A stretch of DNA of 63,268 nucleotides from Bauldia sp. (GCA_020849325.1 JADLGL010000032.1:1-63268); one strand, 5' to 3'; shown: positions 19,059-28,156, numbered from the stretch's first letter. Made by a program: numbers and translations. The notes: generated from the letters alone by a model not told the origin.

Positions 19059-19365
19059 GAGCATGGATCCGTTGAAGCCGGATCATGCTCGTCGCCCTAT
19101 TCCTTGATGGAGCATGATCTTTTTCGATGAACCGGCAGCCACTTCTTCGGATCATGCTCGAGAGCGTGACCCCGTTGAAGTCGGATCACGCTCGTCGCCT
19201 ATCTCCGTGATGGAGCATGATCTTTTTCGAAAAACCGGCAGCCACTTCTTCGGATCATGCTCGAGAGCGTGACTCCGTTGAAGTCGGATCACGCTCGTCG
19301 CCTATCTCCTTGATGGAGCATGATCTTTTTCGAAGAACCGGCAGCCACTTCTTCGGATCATGCTC
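19059..19365. repeat. Three tandem copies of a 103-bp palindromic repeat
   Basis: Units begin at 19059, 19162 and 19265, an exact 103-base period, with only a few differences between copies. Each unit contains two hairpins: GAGCGTGA...TCACGCTC and the longer GAGCATGATC...GATCATGCTC, the latter enclosing the self-complementary core TTTTTCGAAAAA and a CCGGCAGCCACTTCTTC segment. The final C of the array is the first base of the TAG stop (minus strand) of the metallo-beta-lactamase gene. This is a dispersed Hyphomicrobiales-type element; shortened relatives occur at 37644-37679 and 49131-49210. Confidence 0.9.
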
Positions 19366-20957
19366 TATCGTTCTTCCGTGCCTTCGAGCGCCCGCCGCAA
19401 CTGGCGGATGACGGCCTGTCGGGCGCGTTCGTCGGCGGCGGCTTCCACGGCGGCGCCGATGTCGAGGTAGAGGCGCGACAGGTCGTTGTGCCAGTCGAGG
19501 CGCGCGATCCGGTCGGGATCGATGCGCGGGGGCTCCTCCGCCTTCAGCCGGACGGCACCGGACGGCTTCAGGTCGTACACCTCGTCGATCAGCGGGAGAA
19601 CCACGTTTCCCGCGGCCGACGGCGCGCCAAGGCGGTCGCGGAGGGCGATCAGCGAGGCGGGTTCGCCATGCGTCAGGAAGACGGTGCCGCCGATGGGCTG
19701 CCTTTGCCCGAGCCAGCGAACCAGTTCCGGCCCGTCGGCATGCCCGGAGTACAGGTCGAGCGAACGGAGGCGCGCCCGCACCTTGATCTCGTCGCCCTGG
19801 ATGCGCACGGCCGGCGCGCCGTCGAGGAGGATGCGGCCCAGCGTTCCCTGCGCCTGATAGCCGACGAACAGGATCGTGGCCTCGGGACGCCACAGCCAGT
19901 TGCGGAGGCGATGGCGGATGCGGCCGGCCTCGCACATGCCGCTCGCCGCGATGACGATGTGGAAGCCGTCGAGCCGGTCCAGCGCCTTGCTCTCGTCGGC
20001 TGACTCGGTGAACCGGAGGTTCGGCGAGTCCAGCGCATGCAGCAGGCTGGCGCCGTTCGCGAGCGCGTGGGCATGCTTGCGGAAGACAGCGGTCGCCCGG
20101 GCCGCGAGCGGCGAATCGATGATGATCGGCGCGGCCCGGATATCCCCGGCGTCCATCAGCGCGACGAGATCGGTCAGCAGCTCCTGCGAACGCTCCACCG
20201 CGAAAGCGGGAATGACGACCGCTCCCTTCGGGTCCCAAGCGCCGGCGATCGCCTCCTGAAGCCGCGCCCGGCGCATGGCCGGCGTCGCGTCGGCCCGGTC
20301 GGTGCCGCCATAGGTGCCTTCGCAGACGACATGATCGAGGCTCGCCGGCGCTTCCGGATCGGCATGCAGCGCCTTGAAGGTGGGGCCGATGTCGCCCGAG
20401 AACAGGAGGCGGAGCGGGCGGCCCGCCCCGTCCGCAATCTCGACTTCGATCGACGCCGAGCCGAGAAGATGGCCGGCGTTCCAGAATCGCGCTTTGATCC
20501 CACCGCCGACCTCGACCCAGTCGCGATAGGCGACGGGCCGGAACAGCGCCATGCACGCATCGACGTCTTCGGCGGTGTAGATCGGCTCGACCGGCCCCTT
20601 GCCGCGCCGCGGATTGCGGCGGTTGAGCTGGCCGACCTCGATGTCCTGGATATGCGCCGAGTCCATCAGCATCGCACTGCAGAGATCGGCGGTCGGCTCG
20701 GTCGAATAGATCGGCCCGCGGAACCCTTCCTTCGTCAGCTTCGGCAGAAGGCCCGAGTGATCGATATGGGCATGGGTGAGGAGGACGGCGGTCACGTCTG
20801 CGGGCCGGAAGGGAAAGGCCCGATAGTTCAGCTCCTTCTCGGTCTTCGAGCCCTGGAAGAGACCGCAATCGACCAGCACCTTCGCGGCATCCGTCTCGAT
20901 CAGGTAGCAGGAACCCGTGACCGTGCCGGCAGCGCCATGGAAATGGAGGCGCGGCAT
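19365..20957 (-). CDS. MBL-fold/beta-CASP metallo-hydrolase, probable RNA nuclease
   Basis: 530 aa. The metallo-beta-lactamase core begins MPRLHFHGAAGTVTGSCYLI and carries the zinc motif HAHIDHSG (about 65-72), a further His in WNAGHLLGSAS, and the metal-bridging Asp in LFSGDIG. The beta-CASP insert follows, with IIDSPLA, SGMCEAGRIRH and YSGHADGPELV. This combination matches CPSF/RNase-J-like RNA processing enzymes (YSH1 type) rather than beta-lactamases. It is the last gene of an operon: its ATG touches the stop of a PRPP-synthetase gene, which itself overlaps an AMP-phosphorylase-like gene. Substrate RNA is inferred from the fold. Confidence 0.88.
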   Translation of the reverse strand: MPRLHFHGAAGTVTGSCYLIETDAAKVLVDCGLFQGSKTEKELNYRAFPFRPADVTAVLLTHAHIDHSGLLPKLTKEGFRGPIYSTEPTADLCSAMLMDSAHIQDIEVGQLNRRNPRRGKGPVEPIYTAEDVDACMALFRPVAYRDWVEVGGGIKARFWNAGHLLGSASIEVEIADGAGRPLRLLFSGDIGPTFKALHADPEAPASLDHVVCEGTYGGTDRADATPAMRRARLQEAIAGAWDPKGAVVIPAFAVERSQELLTDLVALMDAGDIRAAPIIIDSPLAARATAVFRKHAHALANGASLLHALDSPNLRFTESADESKALDRLDGFHIVIAASGMCEAGRIRHRLRNWLWRPEATILFVGYQAQGTLGRILLDGAPAVRIQGDEIKVRARLRSLDLYSGHADGPELVRWLGQRQPIGGTVFLTHGEPASLIALRDRLGAPSAAGNVVLPLIDEVYDLKPSGAVRLKAEEPPRIDPDRIARLDWHNDLSRLYLDIGAAVEAAADERARQAVIRQLRRALEGTEER

Positions 20958-21895
20958 CACGGCGCGCCTCCCGGCGGCCGCCCTGCCCCGGCCGCGTTCA
21001 CGCCCATGACCGCTCCGAGTTCCTCGGCAAGGATACCGGCCAGCGGGACCGCATTGGTGTCGTGCGCGACGCTGTCGGACGAGAAGACGAGGCTGGCGCC
21101 GGCCTCGCCCAGCCGCCGGCCCACCGCCTCGCCGAAGAGGGCGTGGGTGACGTAGACCAGCAGCTCCGCGGGGTGCGCCCGCCCGACCGTCTTCATCGCT
21201 TCGAGGAGCGTGCCGCCGGTGGAGCAGATGTCGTCGACGAGGAGCACCCGGCGCCCGACTGCGTCCATGCCGGGTCCGGCGGTGACGGTGACCGTCGCGT
21301 CGTCGTGGCGGACCTTCTGCAGGGTCAGCCATGGCCGGTGCAGCGCCTCGGCGATCGACCGGACCCACGGCTCGGACTCCTCGTCCGGCCCGACGATCAG
21401 GTCGGGCACGCGCCCCTCGCCGCGCAGCCACGCGGCGAGTGCCGGTGTCGAGCGGAGATTGGCCGCGGGCATGGGGGCGAACAGTCCGGCGAGGCTCCTC
21501 GTCCGGTGGAGATGGGCATCGACCGTGACCAGCCGGTCGAAATGGGCGGCGATGAAGCGGGCGAACACGGACTGGCTCAGGGGCTGCCCCGGCTGGAACA
21601 CGGTGTCCTGTCGCATGTAGGGCAGATACGGAGCGACCAGCACGATTTCGCGGGCGTCGCGCCGCCGCAGCGCATCGGCCGCGAGCGCCAGCGGAAACAG
21701 TTTCGCGTCGGGACGATCGAGCGAGCGGTAGACGAGGGCGATCTCCCCCGGCACGGCCACCGTCGGCAGGGATTCTCCGTCGGGAAACGAATGGAAGCGG
21801 ATCGGCGAGGCGGGAATGCCGAGCGCACCGGCGAGCCGACCCGCGGGAAGCGCGTCCTCGACGAAGTGATGCAGCGTCGCGGCCGCCCCCGTCAT
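20957..21895 (-). CDS. prs: Ribose-phosphate pyrophosphokinase (archaeal/class III-like PRPP synthetase)
   Basis: 312 aa. Makes PRPP from ribose 5-phosphate and ATP. The N-terminal half has the RFHSFPDGESLPTV and PYLPYMRQDTVFQPGQPLSQ segments. The catalytic His region is VDAHLHRTRSL, and the PRPP-binding loop is VLLVDDICSTGGTL. The DDICSTGGT loop and HLHR sequence resemble archaeal-type enzymes more than the housekeeping bacterial Prs (DMIDTAGT), so this is probably a second, specialised PRPP synthetase. It overlaps the phosphorylase stop by ATGA and touches the MBL start, so it is the middle gene of a three-gene operon. Confidence 0.88.
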   Translation of the reverse strand: MTGAAATLHHFVEDALPAGRLAGALGIPASPIRFHSFPDGESLPTVAVPGEIALVYRSLDRPDAKLFPLALAADALRRRDAREIVLVAPYLPYMRQDTVFQPGQPLSQSVFARFIAAHFDRLVTVDAHLHRTRSLAGLFAPMPAANLRSTPALAAWLRGEGRVPDLIVGPDEESEPWVRSIAEALHRPWLTLQKVRHDDATVTVTAGPGMDAVGRRVLLVDDICSTGGTLLEAMKTVGRAHPAELLVYVTHALFGEAVGRRLGEAGASLVFSSDSVAHDTNAVPLAGILAEELGAVMGVNAAGAGRPPGGAP

Positions 21896-23424
21896 CCGAT
21901 GAGATATCCCGAATCGTCGCCGGCCGCCGCCACGGCGGCCGCGAAATCGGTGACGTCGACGCCATGGATGCGGAAGATCGGTTCGTTGGCGCGGACCGTG
22001 TCGCCCTCCTTCTTGAGGAGGTCGATGCCGGCGCCGGCGTCGGTCGGCGCTCCGGCCGTCCGCGCGATCCGCGCGATGCGAAGGCAGTCGATCGACATGA
22101 CCCGGCCGTCGCGCGGCGCGGCTATCTCCTCGACGAGGTCGCCGATCGACGCCGTCGCCGGCGGCGGTCCCTGGGCAGCCGCTATCTCCTGCAGCTTCGT
22201 CCATGCGGCACCCGATTCCAGCAGTTCGGTCGCGCGGCTCTCGCCGCCGCCACCCCGCACCAGCGGGTCCATCTCGAGGAGGCGGGCCGCCAGCTTCAAC
22301 GATTTCTCGCGCAGGTCCCGCGGCGCGTCGGGGTCATTGCGGAGGACGGCCCGGACGTCCCGCATCTCCAGCACCGGCCCGACGCCGCGACCGATCGGCT
22401 GGCTGCCGTCGGTCATGACGATGTCGATGACGATCCCCAGCTTCCCGGCGACGAACTCGAACAGTTTGCGCAGGCGCAGCGCGGCGCGGAAGTCCCGGAT
22501 TTTTGCCGACGGCCCGACCGGGAGGTCGAGCACGAGATGGGTGGAACCGGCGGCCACCTTCTTCGACAGGATCGAGGCGACCATCTGCTCGGGCGTGTCG
22601 AGCGAAAGCCGGCGCTCGACGGAGACGAGCACGTCGTCGGCGGGCGACAGGTTCACCCGCCCGCCCCAGGCGATGCAGCCGCCGCACCGCTCGACCGTGG
22701 CCTTCATCTCGTCGATGGTCAGATCGACCCGCGCCATCACCTCCATCGTGTCCGCAGTGCCGGCGGGCGAGGTGATCGCCCGCGACGAGGTCTTGGGAAT
22801 GGTCATCCCGTGCGCGGCGACGATGGGAACGACGATCAACGAGGTCCGGTTGCCGGGGATGCCGCCGATGCAGTGCTTGTCGGCAACGGTGTCGCGGCTC
22901 CACTTCAGCCGCGTCCCGCCTTCGGTCATCGCCCGGGTCAGCAGCAGCGCCTCGTCGGGAGTGGTGAAGCTCGCCGAGGCGACCAGGAACGCCGCGATCT
23001 CGACGTCCGACCAGCGGTAGTTGACGAGGTCGCCGACCACGCGCCGGAACTGGTCTTCCCCGAGGGTCTCGCCGCTGATCTTGGCCTCGATCGCGGAGAG
23101 GCCGAGCGGCCGGGGCGCGGGGGATATCTCGACCGGCGAGCCTGCGGCGACCCCGAGCCGCCTGAAGGCGGGCTCGGTCAGACCGATCTCGTCCGCTCCG
23201 ACGAACGCCGGATCGTCGACGATGAGGATCGTCCCGAGAATGGTCCTGCCGTTCGCGCGGACCTCGACCTTCCTCAGCCCGGTGAGACGCTCGGGGCGAA
23301 GGGCGATGCACGAGCGGGCGAGCAGGAGCACGTTCTCGCGAAACGAATCGATCGCTACAGGCTTGACCCTGAGAATCTGCGTCTCCCCTCCTCCGGCTCC
23401 TTCGCCAGGGCGCGTCGATCGCAA
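21892..23424 (-). CDS. Thymidine-phosphorylase-family protein, AMP (NMP) phosphorylase-like
   Basis: 510 aa from a TTG start. The size, about 85 residues of N-terminal extension and the signature KTSSRAITSPAGTAD (about 211-225), preceded by DKHCIGGIPGNRTSL, match archaeal AMP phosphorylases better than bacterial DeoA (about 440 aa, signature SGRGLGHTGGT). Such enzymes split nucleoside 5'-monophosphates with phosphate to a base and ribose 1,5-bisphosphate. True start uncertain: a strong GGAGGAGGGGAG ribosome site lies inside the ORF, a few bases before an ATT codon (ILRVKPVAIDS), where family homology begins. First gene of the operon with prs and the beta-CASP nuclease. Confidence 0.85.
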   Translation of the reverse strand: MRSTRPGEGAGGGETQILRVKPVAIDSFRENVLLLARSCIALRPERLTGLRKVEVRANGRTILGTILIVDDPAFVGADEIGLTEPAFRRLGVAAGSPVEISPAPRPLGLSAIEAKISGETLGEDQFRRVVGDLVNYRWSDVEIAAFLVASASFTTPDEALLLTRAMTEGGTRLKWSRDTVADKHCIGGIPGNRTSLIVVPIVAAHGMTIPKTSSRAITSPAGTADTMEVMARVDLTIDEMKATVERCGGCIAWGGRVNLSPADDVLVSVERRLSLDTPEQMVASILSKKVAAGSTHLVLDLPVGPSAKIRDFRAALRLRKLFEFVAGKLGIVIDIVMTDGSQPIGRGVGPVLEMRDVRAVLRNDPDAPRDLREKSLKLAARLLEMDPLVRGGGGESRATELLESGAAWTKLQEIAAAQGPPPATASIGDLVEEIAAPRDGRVMSIDCLRIARIARTAGAPTDAGAGIDLLKKEGDTVRANEPIFRIHGVDVTDFAAAVAAAGDDSGYLIG

Positions 23425-23819
23425 GTGCCGGCGCCGCCCCTGCCGAGTACAGGAGCTACCACGTCCTCGGGCGGATCAAAGCGCCATTTCCGTTCTGCCA
23501 GTGTGTGGAGACAACCAGGCGGCGCGTGAGAGGCGCGTGAAGGAATCGGGTCGATGTTCCCCTCGCCCCGACGGGGCGAGGGGAAGGACAGGTCAGACCG
23601 GGATTCCTTCTCGCGCTCGTGGGCGTGGATCGCTGCGCCCGACGGGCTACTGGCGAAGCCGCAGCGCGGGCTCGTGGAATTCCCGTTCCCGTCGGTGGCG
23701 GCGCGGCGCATAAGGAGGCGGCGCCTCCGGTTCGCCACAGCTGGCCGCGACAGGGCTGGCGAGCAGACCGGGCGGCGCCGCTGGTCCGCCGGCGGGAAGC
23801 CGCGTTGGGAGGCAAGCCG
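23425..23819. promoter_or_regulatory. Divergent intergenic region between the nucleotide operon and the lactate dehydrogenase gene
   Basis: 395 bases that should hold promoters for both directions. The only structured element is the hairpin at 23556-23584. No FNR/FixK-type TTGA-N6-TCAA box is present. A TTGGGAGG ribosome site precedes the dehydrogenase ATG. Confidence 0.45.
23556..23584. repeat. Perfect 13-bp hairpin, dispersed CCCCTCGCCCC repeat
   Basis: TTCCCCTCGCCCC-GAC-GGGGCGAGGGGAA: a perfect 13-base stem with a 3-base loop. Related GC hairpins occur at 14165-14186, 14316-14340 and 61231-61252, so this belongs to a dispersed family rather than being a gene-specific terminator. Confidence 0.8.
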
Positions 23820-24809
23820 ATGCAGGTCGCCGTCTTCGGCGCGAAACCCTATGACCGGACCTATCTCAGCGCGGCGAACGCCGCCGGTGCTCACCGGCTC
23901 GTCTTCCACGAACCGCGCCTCTCGCTCGCGACCGCAGCCCTCGCCGCAGGCGCCGAGGCGGTCTGTCTCTTCGTCAACGACCAGGCCGACGAAAAGGTCC
24001 TGGGCGCGCTCCGGCAGGAGGGCATCCGGCTCGCGGTCCTCCGCTGCGCCGGCTACGACAATGTCGATCTCGGAGCCGCGCGCCGCTGCGGGATCGCCGT
24101 CGCCCGCGTGCCGTCCTATTCGCCGCATGCGGTGGCCGAGCACGCGGTGGGGCTGATGCTGGCCCTCGACCGGAAAATCCACCGCGCCTACAACCGCGTC
24201 CGTGAAGGCAATTTCTCGCTCGACGGCCTTCTCGGCTTCAACCTCCACGGCCGAACCGTCGGGATCATCGGCACCGGCGGGATCGGCAGCGTCGTGGCCC
24301 GGATCCTGATCGGCTTCGGTTGCGTGGTGATCGCGCAGGACCCCGTGCCGGTGGCCGAACTCGAGGCGATCGGCGTCGCCTATGTCGACCGCGAGGCGCT
24401 CTTTGCCCGGTCCGACATCGTCACGCTGCACTGTCCGCTCAACGCGGAGACGCGGCACCTCGTCAATGCGGAACTGCTCGCGCAGGCGAAGCGCGGCTTC
24501 ATGCTGGTCAATACCGGCCGCGGCGCCCTGATCGACACCAGGGCGGTGATCGCGGCGCTGAAGCACGGCCAGATCGGCCAGCTCGCGCTCGACGTCTATG
24601 AAGGCGAGGCCGGGCTGTTCTTCGAGGACATGTCGGGCGAGATGATCCGGGACGACGTCTTCGCGCGTCTCCTCACCTTCCCCAACGTGCTCATCACCGG
24701 CCATCAGGCCTTCTTCACCGAGGAGGCGCTGACCGCCATCGCCGCGACCACGATCGGCAATATCGACGCCTTCGTGCGCACCGGCCGCCCGCTCCATCCG
24801 CTCACCTGA
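23820..24809 (+). CDS. D-lactate dehydrogenase / 2-hydroxyacid dehydrogenase (LdhA-like)
   Basis: 329 aa. Reduces pyruvate to D-lactate with NADH in fermentative LdhA enzymes. It opens MQVAVFGAKPYDRTYL, as LdhA proteins do. The NAD-binding glycine motif is GIIGTGGIGSVVA. The catalytic Arg/Glu/His regions are NTGRGALID, DVYEGEAGLFFED and ITGHQAFFTEEAL; the FFED and TEEAL segments are characteristic of the LdhA branch. The ATG is preceded by GGGAGG. It runs convergently into the PEP synthase gene, with an 8-base overlap of the two 3' ends. It would serve as electron sink in the low-oxygen gene island. Confidence 0.88.
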   Translation: MQVAVFGAKPYDRTYLSAANAAGAHRLVFHEPRLSLATAALAAGAEAVCLFVNDQADEKVLGALRQEGIRLAVLRCAGYDNVDLGAARRCGIAVARVPSYSPHAVAEHAVGLMLALDRKIHRAYNRVREGNFSLDGLLGFNLHGRTVGIIGTGGIGSVVARILIGFGCVVIAQDPVPVAELEAIGVAYVDREALFARSDIVTLHCPLNAETRHLVNAELLAQAKRGFMLVNTGRGALIDTRAVIAALKHGQIGQLALDVYEGEAGLFFEDMSGEMIRDDVFARLLTFPNVLITGHQAFFTEEALTAIAATTIGNIDAFVRTGRPLHPLT

Positions 24810-27201
24810 CGGCCGCCTCGGCCGCTGCGACATGGCGCTTCACCGCGACGAACGCGGCGGGGCTCACCGAGATCGAATCGATGCCGGAGGCGACGAGGAA
24901 CCGCGCGAACTCGGGACGGTTGCTCGGCGCCTCGCCGCACAGCCCGACGCGCGAGCCGGCGGCGTGGGCGGAGCGGATCACGGTTTCGATCATCCACTTC
25001 ACCGCCGGGTCCTCTTCGTCGAACAGAGCCGCCAGCCTCTCGGAATCGCGGTCGACACCGAGCGTGAGCTGCGTCAGGTCGTTCGAGCCGATCGAGAAGC
25101 CGTCGAAGCGGCGGGCGAACTCGGCGGCGAGCACGACATTGGACGGAATCTCGCACATCACCAGCACTTCGAGCCCGTCGCGGCCGCGGACGAGGCCGTT
25201 CTCCGCCATGACGGCCAGCACCTTGTCGGCCTCCGCCGGCGAGCGGCAGAACGGGATCATGACGACGACGTTGCGGAAGCCGAGGGTCTCGCGCAGCTTC
25301 CGGATCGCGCGGCATTCGAGGCCGAACCCTTCGCGATAGGCCTCGGAATAGTAGCGCGAGGCGCCGCGGAACCCGAGCATCGGATTCTCCTCGTGCGGCT
25401 CGAAGGCGGCGCCGCCGACGAGCTCGGCATACTCGTTGGTCTTGAAGTCGCTCATCCGGATGACGACCGGCTTCGGATGCAGTGCCGCCGCGATCCGCGC
25501 CAGGCCGAGGGCGAGCGTATCGACGAAGTAGTCCGTCCTTTCGGCATAACCGGCGGTCAGCGCGGCGATCTCCTTCCGCGCCGCGGCGTCCTCCAGCCGG
25601 TCGAAGTGCAGGAGGGCCATCGGATGGACCCGGACCGTGTTGCTCACGACGAACTCGATCCGCGCGAGGCCGACGCCGTCGGCAGGAAGGCGCCACCAGC
25701 GGAACGCCGCGGCGGGGTTGGCGAGGTTGAGCATGATTTTGGTGCGCGTCGCCGGGATGTCGGCGAGCGACAGGTCCTCCGCCACGATCTCCGCCGCGCC
25801 TTCATAGACGAAACCCTCCTCGCCCTCGGCGCAGGAGACGGTGATCTCCTGCTCGTCGTGGAGGAGCCGGGTGGCGTTGCCGGCGCCGACGATCGCCGGC
25901 AGGCCGAGTTCGCGCGACACGATCGCGGCATGCGAGGTGCGACCGCCGTGGTCGGCGACGATCGCCGCGGCGCGTTTCATGATCGGCACCCAGTCGGGAT
26001 CGGTGTTGGCGGTGACGAGGATCGCTCCGTCGACGAACCGGCCGATGTCCTCCGGCCGCTCGATGATGCAGACGCGACCGCTGACCGCGCCTTCGCCGAT
26101 GGCGAGGCCCCGTGCCAGCATCCTGCCATGCGCGCCGATCTTCACGCTCCGCAGCACGCGCGCGGCGCGGCGGGACTGCACCGTCTCCGGCCGCGCCTGG
26201 ACGATGAACAGCTCACCCGTGCGGCCGTCCTTCGCCCATTCGACGTCCATCGGAACGCCATAGTGGCGCTCGATCGCCACCGCCCAGCGCGCCAGCGTGA
26301 GGATCTCGGCGTCGCCGAGGACGAAGGCGGCACGTTCGGCTTTCGACGTCGGGACGGTCCGTGTCGTCCGGCCGCCCTCGGCGGCGTAGATCATCTTGAC
26401 CGCCTTGCCGCCGAGGCGCCTCGCGACGATCGGGACGAGCGCGGGATCGTCGAGGAGGGGCTTGAAGACCTGGTACTGGTCGGGATCCACCTGGCCCTGC
26501 ACCACCGTCTCGCCCAGGCCGAACGCGGCGTCGATCAGGACCACGCGGTCGAAGCCGGTCTCGGTGTCGATCGAGAACATCACGCCGGACGCGCCGAGAT
26601 CGGAGCGCACCATCCGCTGCACGCCGATCGACAGCGCGACCTTCAGGTGCTCGAAGCCCTTGGCGTCGCGGTACGCGATCGCCCGGTCGGTGAAGAGCGA
26701 GGCGAGGCAGCGCCGGCAGGCGGCGAGGAGCGCGGCCTCCCCCGAGACGTTGAGGAAGGTCTCCTGCTGGCCCGCGAAGCTCGCATCGGGGAGGTCCTCC
26801 GCCGTCGCCGACGACCGGACCGCAACGTCGAGGTCCCCGGCACCGGCGGCCGCCGACAGGGCGCGGTAGGCGGCGGCGATGGCGGTGGCCGTGCCGGATG
26901 GCCAGTGGCCGCCGAGGACGGCCTTCCGGATCGCCTCGCCCGTGTCCTGCAGCGTTGCCCGGCCGTCGCGATAGGCGGCGAGGCGGCCGGCGATCAGCTC
27001 CCGCAGGCCGTTGGCCTCGATGAAATGCCAGTAGGCGGCGGCGGTGGTGGCGAACCCCTCGGGGACCCGGACTCCGGCGCCGCCGAGGGCCCGCACCATC
27101 TCGCCGAGCGAGGCGTTCTTGCCGCCGACGCGGGGGACATCCTCGCGGCGGAGTTCGCCGAAAGGGACGACTTCAGGATCGGAGATGGTCGCCATGGTCA
27201 C
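24802..27201 (-). CDS. ppsA: Phosphoenolpyruvate synthase
   Basis: 799 aa, normal for PpsA, which converts pyruvate and ATP to PEP, AMP and phosphate. The N-terminal pyruvate/phosphate dikinase ATP-grasp domain has VGGKNASLGEM and VRSSATAEDLPDASFAGQQETFLNV. The swivelling phosphohistidine domain has His424 in DHGGRTSHAAIVSRELGLPA. The C-terminal PEP/pyruvate barrel has GVGLARIEF, SNDLTQLTLGVDRDS and the active-site Cys in VGLCGEAPSNRPEFA. It is monocistronic as far as can be seen, and lies between lactate dehydrogenase and a cation-transport cluster. Confidence 0.95.
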   Translation of the reverse strand: MTMATISDPEVVPFGELRREDVPRVGGKNASLGEMVRALGGAGVRVPEGFATTAAAYWHFIEANGLRELIAGRLAAYRDGRATLQDTGEAIRKAVLGGHWPSGTATAIAAAYRALSAAAGAGDLDVAVRSSATAEDLPDASFAGQQETFLNVSGEAALLAACRRCLASLFTDRAIAYRDAKGFEHLKVALSIGVQRMVRSDLGASGVMFSIDTETGFDRVVLIDAAFGLGETVVQGQVDPDQYQVFKPLLDDPALVPIVARRLGGKAVKMIYAAEGGRTTRTVPTSKAERAAFVLGDAEILTLARWAVAIERHYGVPMDVEWAKDGRTGELFIVQARPETVQSRRAARVLRSVKIGAHGRMLARGLAIGEGAVSGRVCIIERPEDIGRFVDGAILVTANTDPDWVPIMKRAAAIVADHGGRTSHAAIVSRELGLPAIVGAGNATRLLHDEQEITVSCAEGEEGFVYEGAAEIVAEDLSLADIPATRTKIMLNLANPAAAFRWWRLPADGVGLARIEFVVSNTVRVHPMALLHFDRLEDAAARKEIAALTAGYAERTDYFVDTLALGLARIAAALHPKPVVIRMSDFKTNEYAELVGGAAFEPHEENPMLGFRGASRYYSEAYREGFGLECRAIRKLRETLGFRNVVVMIPFCRSPAEADKVLAVMAENGLVRGRDGLEVLVMCEIPSNVVLAAEFARRFDGFSIGSNDLTQLTLGVDRDSERLAALFDEEDPAVKWMIETVIRSAHAAGSRVGLCGEAPSNRPEFARFLVASGIDSISVSPAAFVAVKRHVAAAEAAVR

Positions 27202-27378
27202 TCCCTCGCCGGCGGTGCTCCCCGGGGCCGGACAGCGTCGCGGCCGCCGGCCGCTTGCGGCACCCTATTCCCGTGGGGCCGATTTCCACATGGCAACGGG
27301 GCGAACCGAGGCGGTGGAAGGCGCTTCCCGCTCTCCGCGCCCCGCCGGCACGGCCGGGCGCCGGGGCGGGCGACGCCG

Positions 27379-28146
27379 TCACAGCGCAAAACCATCGACG
27401 ATGAGCCGGAGGCCATGGCCGACCCCGTAGGCAATGCCGGCCGCGAGGACGCCGATGCCGAGCGTGCCGAGCCCCGAACGGATCCAGTTGCGGCCGGTCC
27501 AGCGGCTCTTGAGCGCGCCGATCGCGAAGAAGACGGCCGCCGTGGCCAGCGCCGAGACCGTGAAGCCGATGCCCGCCACGTAGGGAATGAGGGGGACGAC
27601 GCCGCAGACGAGGAACGCCGCATAGGTGCTCGCGGCGGCACGGAGAGGGCTGCGATCGACCGGCGCGAGGCGCTCACGCTCGAGGAGGAGCATTTCCACC
27701 CAGTCGTCGGGATTGGACGTGATCGCGTCCACCATCGCGTCGAGCTGCGGCCCCGAGACGCCGCGATGGGTCAGCGCATGGCGAACGTCGCCGCGCTCGT
27801 GCTCGGGCGTCGTGACGATCGCGCGGCGGATGTCGCGGCGGACGCGATCATACTCCTCGGCCTCGGTGCGGGTGGCGCTGAAGCTGCCGGCCGCCATCGA
27901 GAACCCGTCGGCGACGAGATTGGCAAAGCCGAGGATCAGGATGACGGCCGGCTCGAGGGCGGCGCCGACGACGCCGGCAACGATGGCGAACGTCGTCACC
28001 GCGCCGTCGATCCCGCCATAGACGAAGTCACGGAGGTAGAGGAGCCGTGCGGTTGGGGCGCGGGCGGGAGCGGTCGCCACGACAGCGGCGCCGGCCGCTG
28101 CCGGCGCCTTCGGACCCTCCGCCGGGCTGCCAGTGGGGTCGCTCAT
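27379..28146 (-). CDS. VIT1/CCC1-family Fe2+/Mn2+ transporter-like membrane protein
   Basis: 255 aa. After a low-complexity Ala/Pro-rich N terminus (about 1-32) comes LLYLRDFVYGGIDGAVTTFAIVAG, the family's first helix, with DG as the metal-site motif. Then NLVADGFSMAAGSFSATRTEAEEYDR follows, a very typical VIT1/CCC1 segment. A cytoplasmic helical metal-binding-type region with many acidic residues (about 110-160) and three more hydrophobic segments complete the five-helix plan. It probably exports or stores Fe2+/Mn2+. It lies 10 bases downstream of the PII-like gene, in the same direction. Confidence 0.85.
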   Translation of the reverse strand: MSDPTGSPAEGPKAPAAAGAAVVATAPARAPTARLLYLRDFVYGGIDGAVTTFAIVAGVVGAALEPAVILILGFANLVADGFSMAAGSFSATRTEAEEYDRVRRDIRRAIVTTPEHERGDVRHALTHRGVSGPQLDAMVDAITSNPDDWVEMLLLERERLAPVDRSPLRAAASTYAAFLVCGVVPLIPYVAGIGFTVSALATAAVFFAIGALKSRWTGRNWIRSGLGTLGIGVLAAGIAYGVGHGLRLIVDGFAL

Positions 28147-28156
28147 CGAACGAGTT

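Noticed and set aside
19365-20957. Beta-lactamase/antibiotic resistance gene
   Set aside because: The fold is metallo-beta-lactamase, but the beta-CASP insert and SGMCEAGR/SGHAD motifs place it with RNA-processing nucleases, and it sits in a nucleotide-metabolism operon.
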